64,000 nucleotides of DNA from a bacterium (GTDB taxonomy: Bacteria > Electryoneota > RPQS01): assembly GCA_023382385.1 (NCBI GenBank), contig JAHDVH010000001.1, positions 924,616 to 988,615 on the forward strand, in the 5' to 3' direction. Both the position numbers and the translations under genes were made by a program. Under the pieces are notes generated by a model. That model was not told where the DNA came from and did not search any database. It saw nothing but the letters and a program-made list of their open reading frames with translations. This document shows, piece by piece, positions 16,586 through 24,900 of the stretch. Numbering within the stretch: position 1 is the first letter of the stretch; the number at the start of each line of letters is the position of its first letter.

Positions 16586-17737
16586 TTAGTTGTTCAGATA
16601 GCGACCGGCTGCCGTTTCGAGGTCAAGCCGCTTCTCGCCTTCTGCCTGTTGCGCGAGCCAACTGAGCGCCTGTGCGAAGCGGAGCTTGCTGTTCGGGTCC
16701 GGCGTGGAAGGAAGCACTTCGATGCGCTGCTCAGTTTGCACCAGCTTGACGAGGTTGTCGGCGTCTTCCTTCGAGAGGATGTTCTGCTTCCGAAGTCTGT
16801 CAGCCTCGCCCTGCGTGTTGATGCGCTCCATCGCCGCCGCTCGCCACGAGGCTTCAATGCGGTCGCGGTTCTCCGGTGCGAGGATCGCCCGCATCGCGTC
16901 CTTCATTTCGCTCAATGCCGTCATGCTCTGAAGGCTAACCGTTCTGCCGCTCCACTGGATCAAGCCGTCATCGTCGTTCATGCGACCGCCGAGATGAATC
17001 TCGCGGAAGACGCTTTCGCCGACGGCGAGGTTCGTGCACCACATCCGAATCTGGAAGACCGAGAGATTCAAAGCTCCGGCGCCATAGTCTGACGAGCTGA
17101 TGTGAACGCCGAGTGCGACGACTTCGTTGGGCATCGGCTCAAGCACTTGCGGAATGACCGCGCGAAGCACGTAACGGCGGTCCGTGCAGAAGCCGTCGAG
17201 TGGTAGTGCGCCCGTCTCCTGAATCGCCTTCAGGAACATCTCGATCACCCTGCCCTGATCCATCGGCTTGTAGCGGTCGGAAAGCACTGCGCGAACCGTG
17301 CCGTCCACTTCGCGGATCAAGCGGCGTGAATCCCCGAGCCGGTAGCGAAGGTCATTCATGATCGAAGCCGCGATTTGCGGGTCGTCGTCAATCACGCCCT
17401 TCAGGAACCGTTCGGGAACGCCGAGGATGCTCGCGATTTGACCAAGGCTGTAGTCATTGAAGTTCAGCCAGTCGAAGTCGTTGCCGTCCGCCCGGTCAAC
17501 CTTCATCTGCATGGCTTTGTTGAATCCTTCGAAGTCAAACTTCGAAGCGGGTACGAGGTAGTCCTTGCGGCGGTCTGCCTCGTCCATGAGGTGCGTTATG
17601 ACCTGTGCCTGCTTGGCGCGCCCGTTCTCAATCATCGCTTCGAGCTTCTGATGCGCGATGGGAAGCGCGTTGGCGACCGCGTCTTCATAGTTGCGGCGGT
17701 CGTGGTGGATCATCGTTCCGATTTGTGCTGCTTGCAT
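16586..17737 (-). CDS. DUF932-like phage/plasmid protein
   Basis: The 383-residue protein resembles the DUF932 family common in phages and plasmids: an early region with FDWLNFNDYSLGQIASILG, then RAVLSDRYKPMDQGRVIEMF, a middle beta-rich part with VHISSSDYGAGALNLSVFQIRMWCTN, and a helical end. The molecular role of the family is not established; members sit in early operons near recombination genes, as here. Start ATG 17737 has AAAGGAG upstream. It follows a terminator, so its expression may depend on readthrough or antitermination. Confidence 0.7.
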   Translation of the reverse strand: MQAAQIGTMIHHDRRNYEDAVANALPIAHQKLEAMIENGRAKQAQVITHLMDEADRRKDYLVPASKFDFEGFNKAMQMKVDRADGNDFDWLNFNDYSLGQIASILGVPERFLKGVIDDDPQIAASIMNDLRYRLGDSRRLIREVDGTVRAVLSDRYKPMDQGRVIEMFLKAIQETGALPLDGFCTDRRYVLRAVIPQVLEPMPNEVVALGVHISSSDYGAGALNLSVFQIRMWCTNLAVGESVFREIHLGGRMNDDDGLIQWSGRTVSLQSMTALSEMKDAMRAILAPENRDRIEASWRAAAMERINTQGEADRLRKQNILSKEDADNLVKLVQTEQRIEVLPSTPDPNSKLRFAQALSWLAQQAEGEKRLDLETAAGRYLNN

Positions 17738-17764
17738 GTGGCATTCTCCTTTGGGTTGTGTGTC

Positions 17765-17819
17765 CGAACAAAAACAGAAAAAGCGCGAACTACAGGGACT
17801 GCCCTGCAGCTGCGCGCTT
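17765..17819 (-). terminator. Intrinsic terminator after the first early gene
   Basis: Read leftward, arms AAGCGCG and CGCGCTT (17813-17819 and 17781-17787) enclose a smaller hairpin (CAGGG/CCCTG) and are followed by TTTCTGTTTTTG. The upstream arm overlaps the last codons of the first early gene. The site would stop most early transcripts after that gene. Confidence 0.6.
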
Positions 17820-18326
17820 CGCCTTTACTCGATTGATAATCTGCTCTACCGTCTCATGCTCTTCAACGCCGTTGCCGTTCGACTGGGACCGGAGACGCTC
17901 GAGATACTCCAGAACTGACTTCCTCTCGAACCGCACCTCACGCCCCGTGCGTCCACGTCCAGGGACGTAGTACCATTTGAAGAGGTTACGGTTCTTTGAA
18001 GCCCACGCGGGCGAACGTCCGAGTAGGACGGCCAACTCTGGAATTGCGAGGTCAGCCTGCAATGCAAAGTCACGGACTCGCTCCGATTTGACTTCTGCTA
18101 AAGCGGTTCCCTCGTATCGCTGCTTGTCTCTCCACGCTCTGATTTGGGTTGCGCGGAACATGGGAACCGGCGCGAGCCGTGCCCCCTGAACCCAATACAA
18201 ACCAAATTCTTCTGCGTGATCTTCGACCCAATCACGGGAGCGACCGAAGAGACGCATCACGTCCCGCAATGTTAAGTCATGTTCCGACTCAACTTGACTC
18301 AATATGGTTTTTGGGGTATCTTTCAA
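17790..18326 (-). CDS. First early gene: double helix-turn-helix regulator
   Basis: A 178-residue protein with two similar DNA-binding units. The first (about 18-70) has LRDVMRLFGRSRDWVEDHAEE and the second (about 95-145) IPELAVLLGRSPAWASKNRN, each followed by a basic wing ending in a Trp or Tyr, like MerR/excisionase folds. It starts with TTG at 18326, with GGGAGG seven bases upstream. Its mRNA would begin at the strong leftward promoter and a terminator lies just behind it, so it is placed to control the remaining early genes, perhaps as activator, excisionase or antiterminator. Confidence 0.7.
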   Translation of the reverse strand: MKDTPKTILSQVESEHDLTLRDVMRLFGRSRDWVEDHAEEFGLYWVQGARLAPVPMFRATQIRAWRDKQRYEGTALAEVKSERVRDFALQADLAIPELAVLLGRSPAWASKNRNLFKWYYVPGRGRTGREVRFERKSVLEYLERLRSQSNGNGVEEHETVEQIINRVKAKRAAAGQSL

Positions 18327-18363
18327 ATGAAAGCCTCCCTTTCAAGGGTGGTTATTCAGGTGC

Positions 18364-18404
18364 CCCCGCCGCTGTGGTCTGGCAGGATTGTCAGCGGCGC
18401 GGGG
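18364..18404. repeat. Inverted repeat in the early-operon leader
   Basis: Arms CCCCGCCGCTG (18364-18374) and CAGCGGCG-C-GGGG (18392-18404) can pair with one bulged base. The site lies between the leftward promoter and the first early gene, so the hairpin would form in the 5' leader. No T-run follows on the minus strand. Confidence 0.5.
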
Positions 18405-18424
18405 TTGTTTAATTCAATGGCCTA

Positions 18425-18453
18425 AAAATACGCTATTTGTTTCTATTTGTCAA
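18425..18453 (-). promoter_or_regulatory. Leftward early promoter with repeated half-sites
   Basis: On the minus strand TTGACA (18448-18453) and TATTTT (18425-18430) are separated by exactly 17 bases, a near-ideal sigma-70 promoter. The spacer region holds two direct copies of ACAAATA ten bases apart (plus-strand TATTTGT at 18434-18440 and 18444-18450), on the same face of the helix, which are likely binding sites for the divergent repressor. Confidence 0.75.
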
Positions 18454-18481
18454 GTAAAAAGAGAACTAACATCAACTTTCT

Positions 18482-18496
18482 TATAAACGTCTGAAA
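18482..18496 (+). promoter_or_regulatory. Repressor promoter -10 giving a leaderless transcript
   Basis: TATAAA at 18482-18487 lies eight bases before the repressor ATG at 18496. With a normal -10 to +1 distance, transcription would start at or next to the A of the ATG. No ribosome site precedes that ATG. No good -35 is seen, so the promoter may need activation. Confidence 0.5.
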
Positions 18497-18849
18497 TGGA
18501 TAAGGTTAGCGAACTACGGAAGGCGCTGACCCAAAGAGGAGCCAAGGCGCGGATTGTCCGGGAGGTTGGGATTTCCCCCCAAGCACTCGGCAAGATTCAG
18601 CGTGGGGTTGCTGTTCCCACAACTGCCACCCGCCGCTTGATTGCCCAAGGCTTGGGGCTGCCGCAGGACTACTTCCTCGAGCCGGACGCTGAGTCTGAAC
18701 GCACCACCCGCCGCCGAATCGTAGTTGAGCTTGAAATCCCTGACGACTTCCGATTGGATGATGGTCGCCTTGACAAGATTCAGCGTGCGATGGTGGATGC
18801 TGGTACTCATATCGTTTCCGTAATTAAGGACTTAGATAAAACCGACTGA
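18496..18849 (+). CDS. XRE-family phage repressor (short form)
   Basis: The 117-residue protein has a Cro/CI-type helix-turn-helix in its first 60 residues (ARIVREVGISPQALGKIQRG, then PTTATRRLIAQGLGL). The C-terminal part RRRIVVELEIPDDF followed by a helix could be a dimerisation segment. It lacks the self-cleaving peptidase domain of lambda CI, so SOS-driven self-cleavage is not expected. It faces the leftward early promoter across a 169-base gap and most likely keeps it off. There is no ribosome site, in line with a leaderless message. Confidence 0.8.
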   Translation: MDKVSELRKALTQRGAKARIVREVGISPQALGKIQRGVAVPTTATRRLIAQGLGLPQDYFLEPDAESERTTRRRIVVELEIPDDFRLDDGRLDKIQRAMVDAGTHIVSVIKDLDKTD

Positions 18850-18912
18850 ACGCACGTTCAAAATAGAAACGCAAAGCTCCCGATGCAAGTGCGTTGCACG
18901 TGACACATCTCA

Positions 18913-19026
18913 ATAAGTTGAGGTAAGAACCGGGAGGATTACAAGGGTTGGTGGGTCTGGATAAGTTGAGGAGGCCTTGCCAGCTAAGTCGATGTTTTGA
19001 CTAATATGCGTTGATTTCATTAGATT
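18913..19026 (+). promoter_or_regulatory. Candidate promoter and direct repeat before the cargo genes
   Basis: TTGACT (18997-19002) and TAGATT (19021-19026) are 18 bases apart, ahead of the AAGGAGG site of the next gene. Upstream lies an 11-base direct repeat ATAAGTTGAGG (18913-18923 and 18961-18971, start to start 48 bases), a possible regulator site. The -10 is weak. Confidence 0.4.
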
Positions 19027-19055
19027 TGGGGTGCCGAAAAAATTAAGGAGGCATT

Positions 19056-19481
19056 ATGCTTCGACTGCTGTTCGCACTAATCATGTCCGCAGGTTTATCG
19101 CATGCGCAAGAGATCACGATCCAATCTCATGGTGGCGCGCACTCGTGGAACGTGTACCAAGGTCAGGAGAAGATCAGCGAAGCAAAGCTCTTTTCCTTGG
19201 CCGGTCAACCCGAGATTGCAGAACATGCATCGCATCACAGCAATAACCGCGTACGGAAGTTGGTCAATGGACCAGTGTTTATTGCATGCGGCGCCCTTCT
19301 CGCGATTAGGCCAGGCCAAGAAAGCGGCAACTTCTCCACTCCGTTTGTCGTAGCGGGAGGTGGTGTCGCGGGAGTTGGCGTTTTCTATTTTATTAAGAGA
19401 TTCTTCACTCCCAAGTGCTACGCAACACACGAAAGCGCAATGCAGGCTGCCCAACGATATAACGCCGAACTCAACCGATGA
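19056..19481 (+). CDS. Exported or membrane protein of unknown function
   Basis: The 141-residue protein begins with a clear signal peptide (LLFALIMSAGLSHA, cut likely before QEI). The middle has two hydrophobic spans (PVFIACGALLAI near 75 and PFVVAGGGVAGVGVFYFI near 97), so the mature protein may be anchored in a membrane. The C-terminus CYATHESAMQAAQRYN is polar. Ribosome site AAGGAGG is excellent. It is the first of three coupled genes right of the repressor, a place where lysogeny-expressed genes such as superinfection-exclusion proteins often lie; no homology is recognised. Confidence 0.7.
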   Translation: MLRLLFALIMSAGLSHAQEITIQSHGGAHSWNVYQGQEKISEAKLFSLAGQPEIAEHASHHSNNRVRKLVNGPVFIACGALLAIRPGQESGNFSTPFVVAGGGVAGVGVFYFIKRFFTPKCYATHESAMQAAQRYNAELNR

Positions 19482-19678
19482 AACTCGTGATCAACAAGAA
19501 CGACTTCATACGTCGGATCGCCAAAGACTTGGTGAAGTTGAAAGGATTGTCACCGCAGGAAGCGAGCGAGAAAACAGGCGTTCCGGTTGCGGAAATCCTG
19601 CGCGAGTACGAGGAGCCGTCACCGAAGTACACGACGGTAGCACCAGACGGGAAAGTGACCGAACACGGAAGGGAATAG
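19478..19678 (+). CDS. Small protein of unknown function, second of three
   Basis: A 66-residue protein coupled to the gene before it by an ATGA overlap. Residues 10-45 (FIRRIAKDLVKLKGLSPQEASEKTGVPVAEIL) could fold as a helix-turn-helix, and the tail PKYTTVAPDGKVTEHG is polar. It might bind DNA or be the small partner of its neighbours. No family is recognised. Confidence 0.6.
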   Translation: MKLVINKNDFIRRIAKDLVKLKGLSPQEASEKTGVPVAEILREYEEPSPKYTTVAPDGKVTEHGRE

Positions 19679-19680
19679 CC

Positions 19681-20151
19681 TTGGCGAAGTACTTAGTCAA
19701 GCAAGTCAAGAGTACCACCGCCAGCTTGTTTGCAACTTTGGGCTACATCAGGAATCAAGCAAGAGAAGGATTATGTGCTGATCATGTTCTGATCGCCTGC
19801 GATTCAAAGGCGCTCGTGAACATGGAACTGCGGAACGTCTTCACAGAAGCACAGGTCGACGCGCTGAAGCACGATGGGCCGCTTCTGATCGGCGGATTAC
19901 ACATAAGACTAATGGTACTGCAGGACCAAGTTGAGCATCATGACGGCGTAGTAATCGCTGTGATTCCGTCAGCAAAGATGTTGGAAAAGATTGACGCGAT
20001 ACAAGGGATTACCGATACCTACGTACTCGAAGGTTTCGCAGACGAACAGAAGCACTGGCTACAAAAGTGGACACCCGACGAAATTCGCTTCATTCCGCGC
20101 GAAGGCACCATTGACGTAGAGATTACGCCTGCGCCGAAGCGAAGCACCTAA
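19681..20151 (+). CDS. Protein of unknown function, third of three
   Basis: The 156-residue protein starts at TTG 19681, seven bases after GGAAGGG and two bases after the previous stop; the longer frame from 19360 overlaps two genes and is rejected. The sequence alternates strands and helices (VLIACDSKALV, GVVIAVIPSAKMLEKIDAI, TDTYVLEGF), an alpha/beta fold without a recognisable nucleotide loop. The C-terminus is basic (PAPKRST). It is in the same unit as the two preceding genes. Confidence 0.65.
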   Translation: MAKYLVKQVKSTTASLFATLGYIRNQAREGLCADHVLIACDSKALVNMELRNVFTEAQVDALKHDGPLLIGGLHIRLMVLQDQVEHHDGVVIAVIPSAKMLEKIDAIQGITDTYVLEGFADEQKHWLQKWTPDEIRFIPREGTIDVEITPAPKRST

Positions 20152-20251
20152 TATGCCCCTATCCGAATCCGATTCTCGCGCATTCGTTTCACTATGACGC
20201 TTTCTGACCGTCGTATGTAGCCGGTCACACCAACCGAGAAAGGTTGAAAAC

Positions 20252-21895
20252 ATGAATGCGAAGACCACGCGAATCTCACCCGCCATTCAGGCAACTCTGA
20301 AGCGGGTGGGGTTCGCGGTTTTGGTGTTGGGGGAAGTTGTCCACGCCCAGCCTTATGAGCCAATCGTTTTGTACGAAGCATTCGGCGAACCGGGTGAGCA
20401 ACTTGGCGCTTCCGTGTTACGTCACGTAGGAGACCAAGATGGGGATGGGTATGATGATATCTTAGTCAGTGTAGCGGACAGTACTCATTCAAGTGGAACC
20501 ATCCGTTACAACCATCTTCGTTTGATTTACGGCAATGACTTTCCGCCGTACAGAACACTGGATTTTGCCCACACGCTGACGGATACGACGACGGAGTGGA
20601 CATACTGGGCAGGCGCTTCGGGTTACGGACCGCCTTTGGAGATCGTTGATCTCTCTGGTGACGGATGTCCCGATATACTCATTGAATTGCATTTCAGAGA
20701 ATCTATTCTTTATCAGAGGTATCTTTTTTTGGGTGGCCCGGGCGTTTTTGACACGCTCTGGGACTGGCGGTCGGACAACGCGGAACCCCGCAAAGTACTG
20801 GAAACTCTGCCGCATTTTAACGACAATGGCATAGGCTGTTACTTGCGGGGGGGGGTAGCAGCAGAGCAACGCCTGTTGGAGTTCTATCAGGGGCAGTGGC
20901 CTGACCCGCCGTCTTCATCGACCTGGACGCACAGCGTTGCTTGGAATTGGAATTTCTTTTATCCAAACGGAGTCGGTGACATTACGGGGGATGGTTATAC
21001 GGACTTCCTGTACTCTCTCCGCTGGGGGGATGGGACCTACCATGTTCACGGCTGGTTCGGCGGTCCTGACGCGGATTCTATTCCGGACGTCACCTTCATT
21101 GAAGATACGATGGCGGTTCTGAGCACGGCGTGGTCTATCATCGGAGACATGAACGGGGATAGCGTGGATGACCTTGCTGCGCATACCATTGATCATCATG
21201 GCGTACAGCTCCGCGTCTGGTACGGCGGACAGCCGCAGGATTTCAATACGTGGGACGCGACACTCAACGGAGGAGGTGGTCTCGTTCCCTACGCTCATGC
21301 CTGTTTAGGGGATATCAACGGGGATGGATATGAAGACATGGCGTTTACGGATGCCCCAGTTCACAGAGTGTGCGTCTATCTCGGTGCGGATCACGTCGAC
21401 TCAGACATCGCGTATCAAGTCAACTTTCCCAACGAAGACGGGAATGTTCTTGGTGATTACTCCCGATCCGGTGATATTAATGGGGACGGTTTGGATGATT
21501 GGATGTACTCGTCGTTCTATGGTGATACGCTCCAGCGCGGCTACATTAGGATAATCTCCGGCGATCCGCGCTTTGGCCTGCCCGTGGGCGACGAACCGCC
21601 CCCGGTCGTGCGGGAGTTCGTGGTAGGAGATCCCTATCCGAATCCTTTCAACTCGAGTGTGACGATCCCGATAGAAGTCATCGGCAGCCCGGCGGCTGAG
21701 GCGAAGGTTGCGATCTTCGATCTGCTGGGGCGGCAGGTGTTTGCATTTCAAGACCGGAAACTTACACTCGGGCATCACGACCTCGTCTGGCACGGCGAAA
21801 CCACAACCGGCGCTTCTGTCGCAACGGGGGTGTACTTTGTTGCGGTTCAGACCACTAATTTGTCCGTTGTAAAGAAACTAGTGTATCTCAGATAG
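20252..21895 (+). CDS. Secreted FG-GAP repeat protein with T9SS sorting domain
   Basis: The 547-residue protein has a signal peptide (about 1-32, ending VVHA). It then carries six DxDGDGxxD-type calcium sites near residues 61, 132, 242, 298, 353 and 408, as in integrin-like beta-propellers. Residues from about 460 form a type IX sorting domain: PYPNPFNS, a strand KVAIFDLLGRQV and a final GVYFVAV...KKLVYLR. Such proteins cross the outer membrane through the T9SS and become attached to the surface or released. A propeller of this kind usually binds sugars or proteins. It lies within the prophage and just ahead of a second T9SS protein. Ribosome site GAAAGG. Confidence 0.88.
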   Translation: MNAKTTRISPAIQATLKRVGFAVLVLGEVVHAQPYEPIVLYEAFGEPGEQLGASVLRHVGDQDGDGYDDILVSVADSTHSSGTIRYNHLRLIYGNDFPPYRTLDFAHTLTDTTTEWTYWAGASGYGPPLEIVDLSGDGCPDILIELHFRESILYQRYLFLGGPGVFDTLWDWRSDNAEPRKVLETLPHFNDNGIGCYLRGGVAAEQRLLEFYQGQWPDPPSSSTWTHSVAWNWNFFYPNGVGDITGDGYTDFLYSLRWGDGTYHVHGWFGGPDADSIPDVTFIEDTMAVLSTAWSIIGDMNGDSVDDLAAHTIDHHGVQLRVWYGGQPQDFNTWDATLNGGGGLVPYAHACLGDINGDGYEDMAFTDAPVHRVCVYLGADHVDSDIAYQVNFPNEDGNVLGDYSRSGDINGDGLDDWMYSSFYGDTLQRGYIRIISGDPRFGLPVGDEPPPVVREFVVGDPYPNPFNSSVTIPIEVIGSPAAEAKVAIFDLLGRQVFAFQDRKLTLGHHDLVWHGETTTGASVATGVYFVAVQTTNLSVVKKLVYLR

Positions 21896-21904
21896 AGGTG
21901 TCAA

Positions 21905-24900
21905 ATGAAGAAGAGTTATTGTCTGGCCTATGCTGCAATCATCACGGCAGGAGCGCTACTTCTGACTCCAAGCGCATTAGCCAAGTCGAATACTGATTTT
22001 CCGAAAGGCATTATTGGATCACCGTGGTCCGCAATGAGACAGCACTATACAGAGAATTGGAATAATTATCCCAATGAGTCCGCTTGGTATGAGGCTAGAT
22101 ATAACGCTGTTTTCTCAAATGGGACAGGACTCCAGAATGCCATCAGTCACATGGATTCGCTCAATGTGAACTGGTTCTACGGTGACTTCGTCTCAAGCGA
22201 TTTTATCGCAAATCTTGGACGATCGGACTACTTTTTCACACTCGCCGAAGACATCCCTATTGAAGAGTCCAAGTACCTTGGCGCCGAGCGAATGCTAATG
22301 GATATCGGCTGGGAACGACCAGGTGTGAGGCAGTCGGACAACGAGCAACTTGCGTTGCGTACGCTTTGGGCACCTGGCGATACTTTTGATGTTGGCGGCA
22401 CAAGCCGCGTACTAACTGTTGGGTCGCGGGTTCAATTGGATCCACCGCTTCCGGATGGTACGAGCAACGTGATCAAGGCTACAGAGGGAACGCACAACCC
22501 CGGCTGGATACTCTGGCCAGGAGACGCAGAAAAGTACGACTATCCGGAAGACTACTCGCGAGTAGCGCAGCAGGGGACGTCCAAGACACATTGCAGATCC
22601 ACTGGAACAAATCACGATTGGTTTTTCGGCGATCCCGACGAGTCCTTCACGAGCTACTTTTTTGATTTGCTCTGTCAAGTGCCTTCTTGGGTGGACACAT
22701 CAAGCTGCGACACACTCGCAGAACTCTTCATCTTCATGTACTCCTACACTGGTGGCACGACCATGCCACTGGATAATAATGACACAAATCCCGATAGCCT
22801 CAGGACGCGACTCCAGACCGTAGAACTGAATTGGGTAGACTTCTGCTCGATACCGATCCGACTCTGCGATTTTGACAATCCAGGAGAATTTGAGACTGTT
22901 CATAAGCTTGACAGTCTCAAATACTGGTGGCCGAACGGGAGTCATATGGCGATAGGGCTTTACTGGTACGGAATCGAAGATTTTTCAGTAGCCTCTCTGG
23001 ATATTCGAGAAGAGTACTACGACGAACTTTTTGAATTGAACGGAGCGCCTAAACAAAAGTTCAATGAGGTTGTTACTACCCTATCGGGTATTCCTCAGCA
23101 AATGCCCGGCGCAGGGTTTCAGCAAGACGAGCCTTCTTGGAACCAGTGGTTCACGCTTGGAATGTTCAATCGCCACCTACCGAACGGGATTACCATCAAC
23201 GATGATGCGGTCACGGACTCAACCGCAATCTGGACCGTAGATTCGACATATCAGCGATTAACCTCGAACGATCAAGAGTACATGACCGGAGGCTGGGCTC
23301 GTCAAACACCGCATACCGGGACCTACGTTAAGACGAGAGGCTATGACCATTGGTACGACGATGATCCTAATGCGAGAGACGGCTTTGGATTCGGTGCTCG
23401 TCCGCCGGATGCAACGACATCGGAACTGTCAGGATTATCCAATAGCTACGCAGTTGTGGCAAACATTGATACATGTGTATTGAGCCTCCAGGCTTACTGG
23501 GATTTACTGATTGACAACACCGCTTTCTTAGATTGGGCTATCGCGGACGGTCAAATGCCTTCGTTCTGGCGGCGGCGCGCAGACGCAGCCGGATCGCTGC
23601 TTCTACATGCGGAAAGCGCAAGAAATTCTGGAGCGGATTGGGCCGGTTATATAGCGCACAATAAGTGTTGGGAAAACGATTCCTTGAAAATGTATTGGTA
23701 TACTGGTGGTCACCACGATAGTCTGACGATTGCGAACAGATACCATACTGTTCCTGAAATGTGGTGCCAAACGGGACTAAACTTGGCTTATGGTGCAAAG
23801 GGTATTGTCTGGGCGGAACACAATGCATTTGTTTTCGAAGATCGGCCGCTCGCTTGGGAGGCAACATCCGTGCACACAAAAGAACCATGGTTCACCGGTC
23901 TGTCAAAATTGTACGCATCGCTGGACACGGTTGGACCCACTCTAAGAGCGTGTCGATGGGACAATTCATTCTGCACGCGGAGCTTTGAGGACAATTTTGA
24001 TTATCCGTATGCAGGCCCAGGTGGCATTGCCATTGACACGGTTTATACAAAGTACTGGAACGACACGCCGTCGTTGGACTGGGTGAGTGAGGCTGCGAAC
24101 CATACCTATGTCCAGGTCAGTACATTCGAAGCTCCTAACAGCGTGGACGACGAGCTGTATCTATTCTTGGTCAATCGGAGGTGCGAAGAACACGAGCGCC
24201 GTCAAATCTATTTCACCCTTGACATGCCGCAAGCATCGTCGGAATACCGTTGCGAGCTTGCTCGCGGAGATTCAAGCTGGATCGTGATGACAGATGAAGA
24301 GGGCAAGGCCAGTTTCATGGTGCAGCTCCCGCCGGGTGAGTATGAACTCTTCCACGTATCTCCCAACGAAGATTTGATCATTTCCGATACAACATATACG
24401 ATTTATGCGCCTTATCTGCTTAACAGAAACATTCGCATTCGCAACGGCGGGGAGCTAACGATCCTGCCGGATACATCTCTGAGCGCAGGTGATACGGCAC
24501 AAGTTACCTGCTGGCCGGGAAAGGGAGTCTATTTGGACGAAGGGATAGGAAACAAGTTTAATGTTCTTGGCACTGACTCAAATGCCATTAAGTTTCGCGC
24601 ATTAAATGGATTGCATGACGTGGACAATTGGTGGATTGGGATCAGAGCGGCGGACACTACGGCATTAGACACGGTCACGCTACAGAGCACGCTAATAGAA
24701 CACGCACGATTTGGAATTGTTTGTCGAGCGGAAGACTCGAGAGTCAACTTGATGCGCTCCGCAGTTAGACATTGCCTAATAGGTCTTGTTCTTGACGATT
24801 ACGCAACAAGTGATATTCGATACAGTACGTTTTGCTTTAACAGTGCGGCAATTCAATGCGAGAGAGGAGCCTCAATAGATGTCGTTAAAACGTCTATTCT

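Noticed and set aside
19360-19680. N-terminal extension of the third cargo gene
   Set aside because: Overlaps two well-supported genes; TTG 19681 has a good ribosome site and exact spacing.
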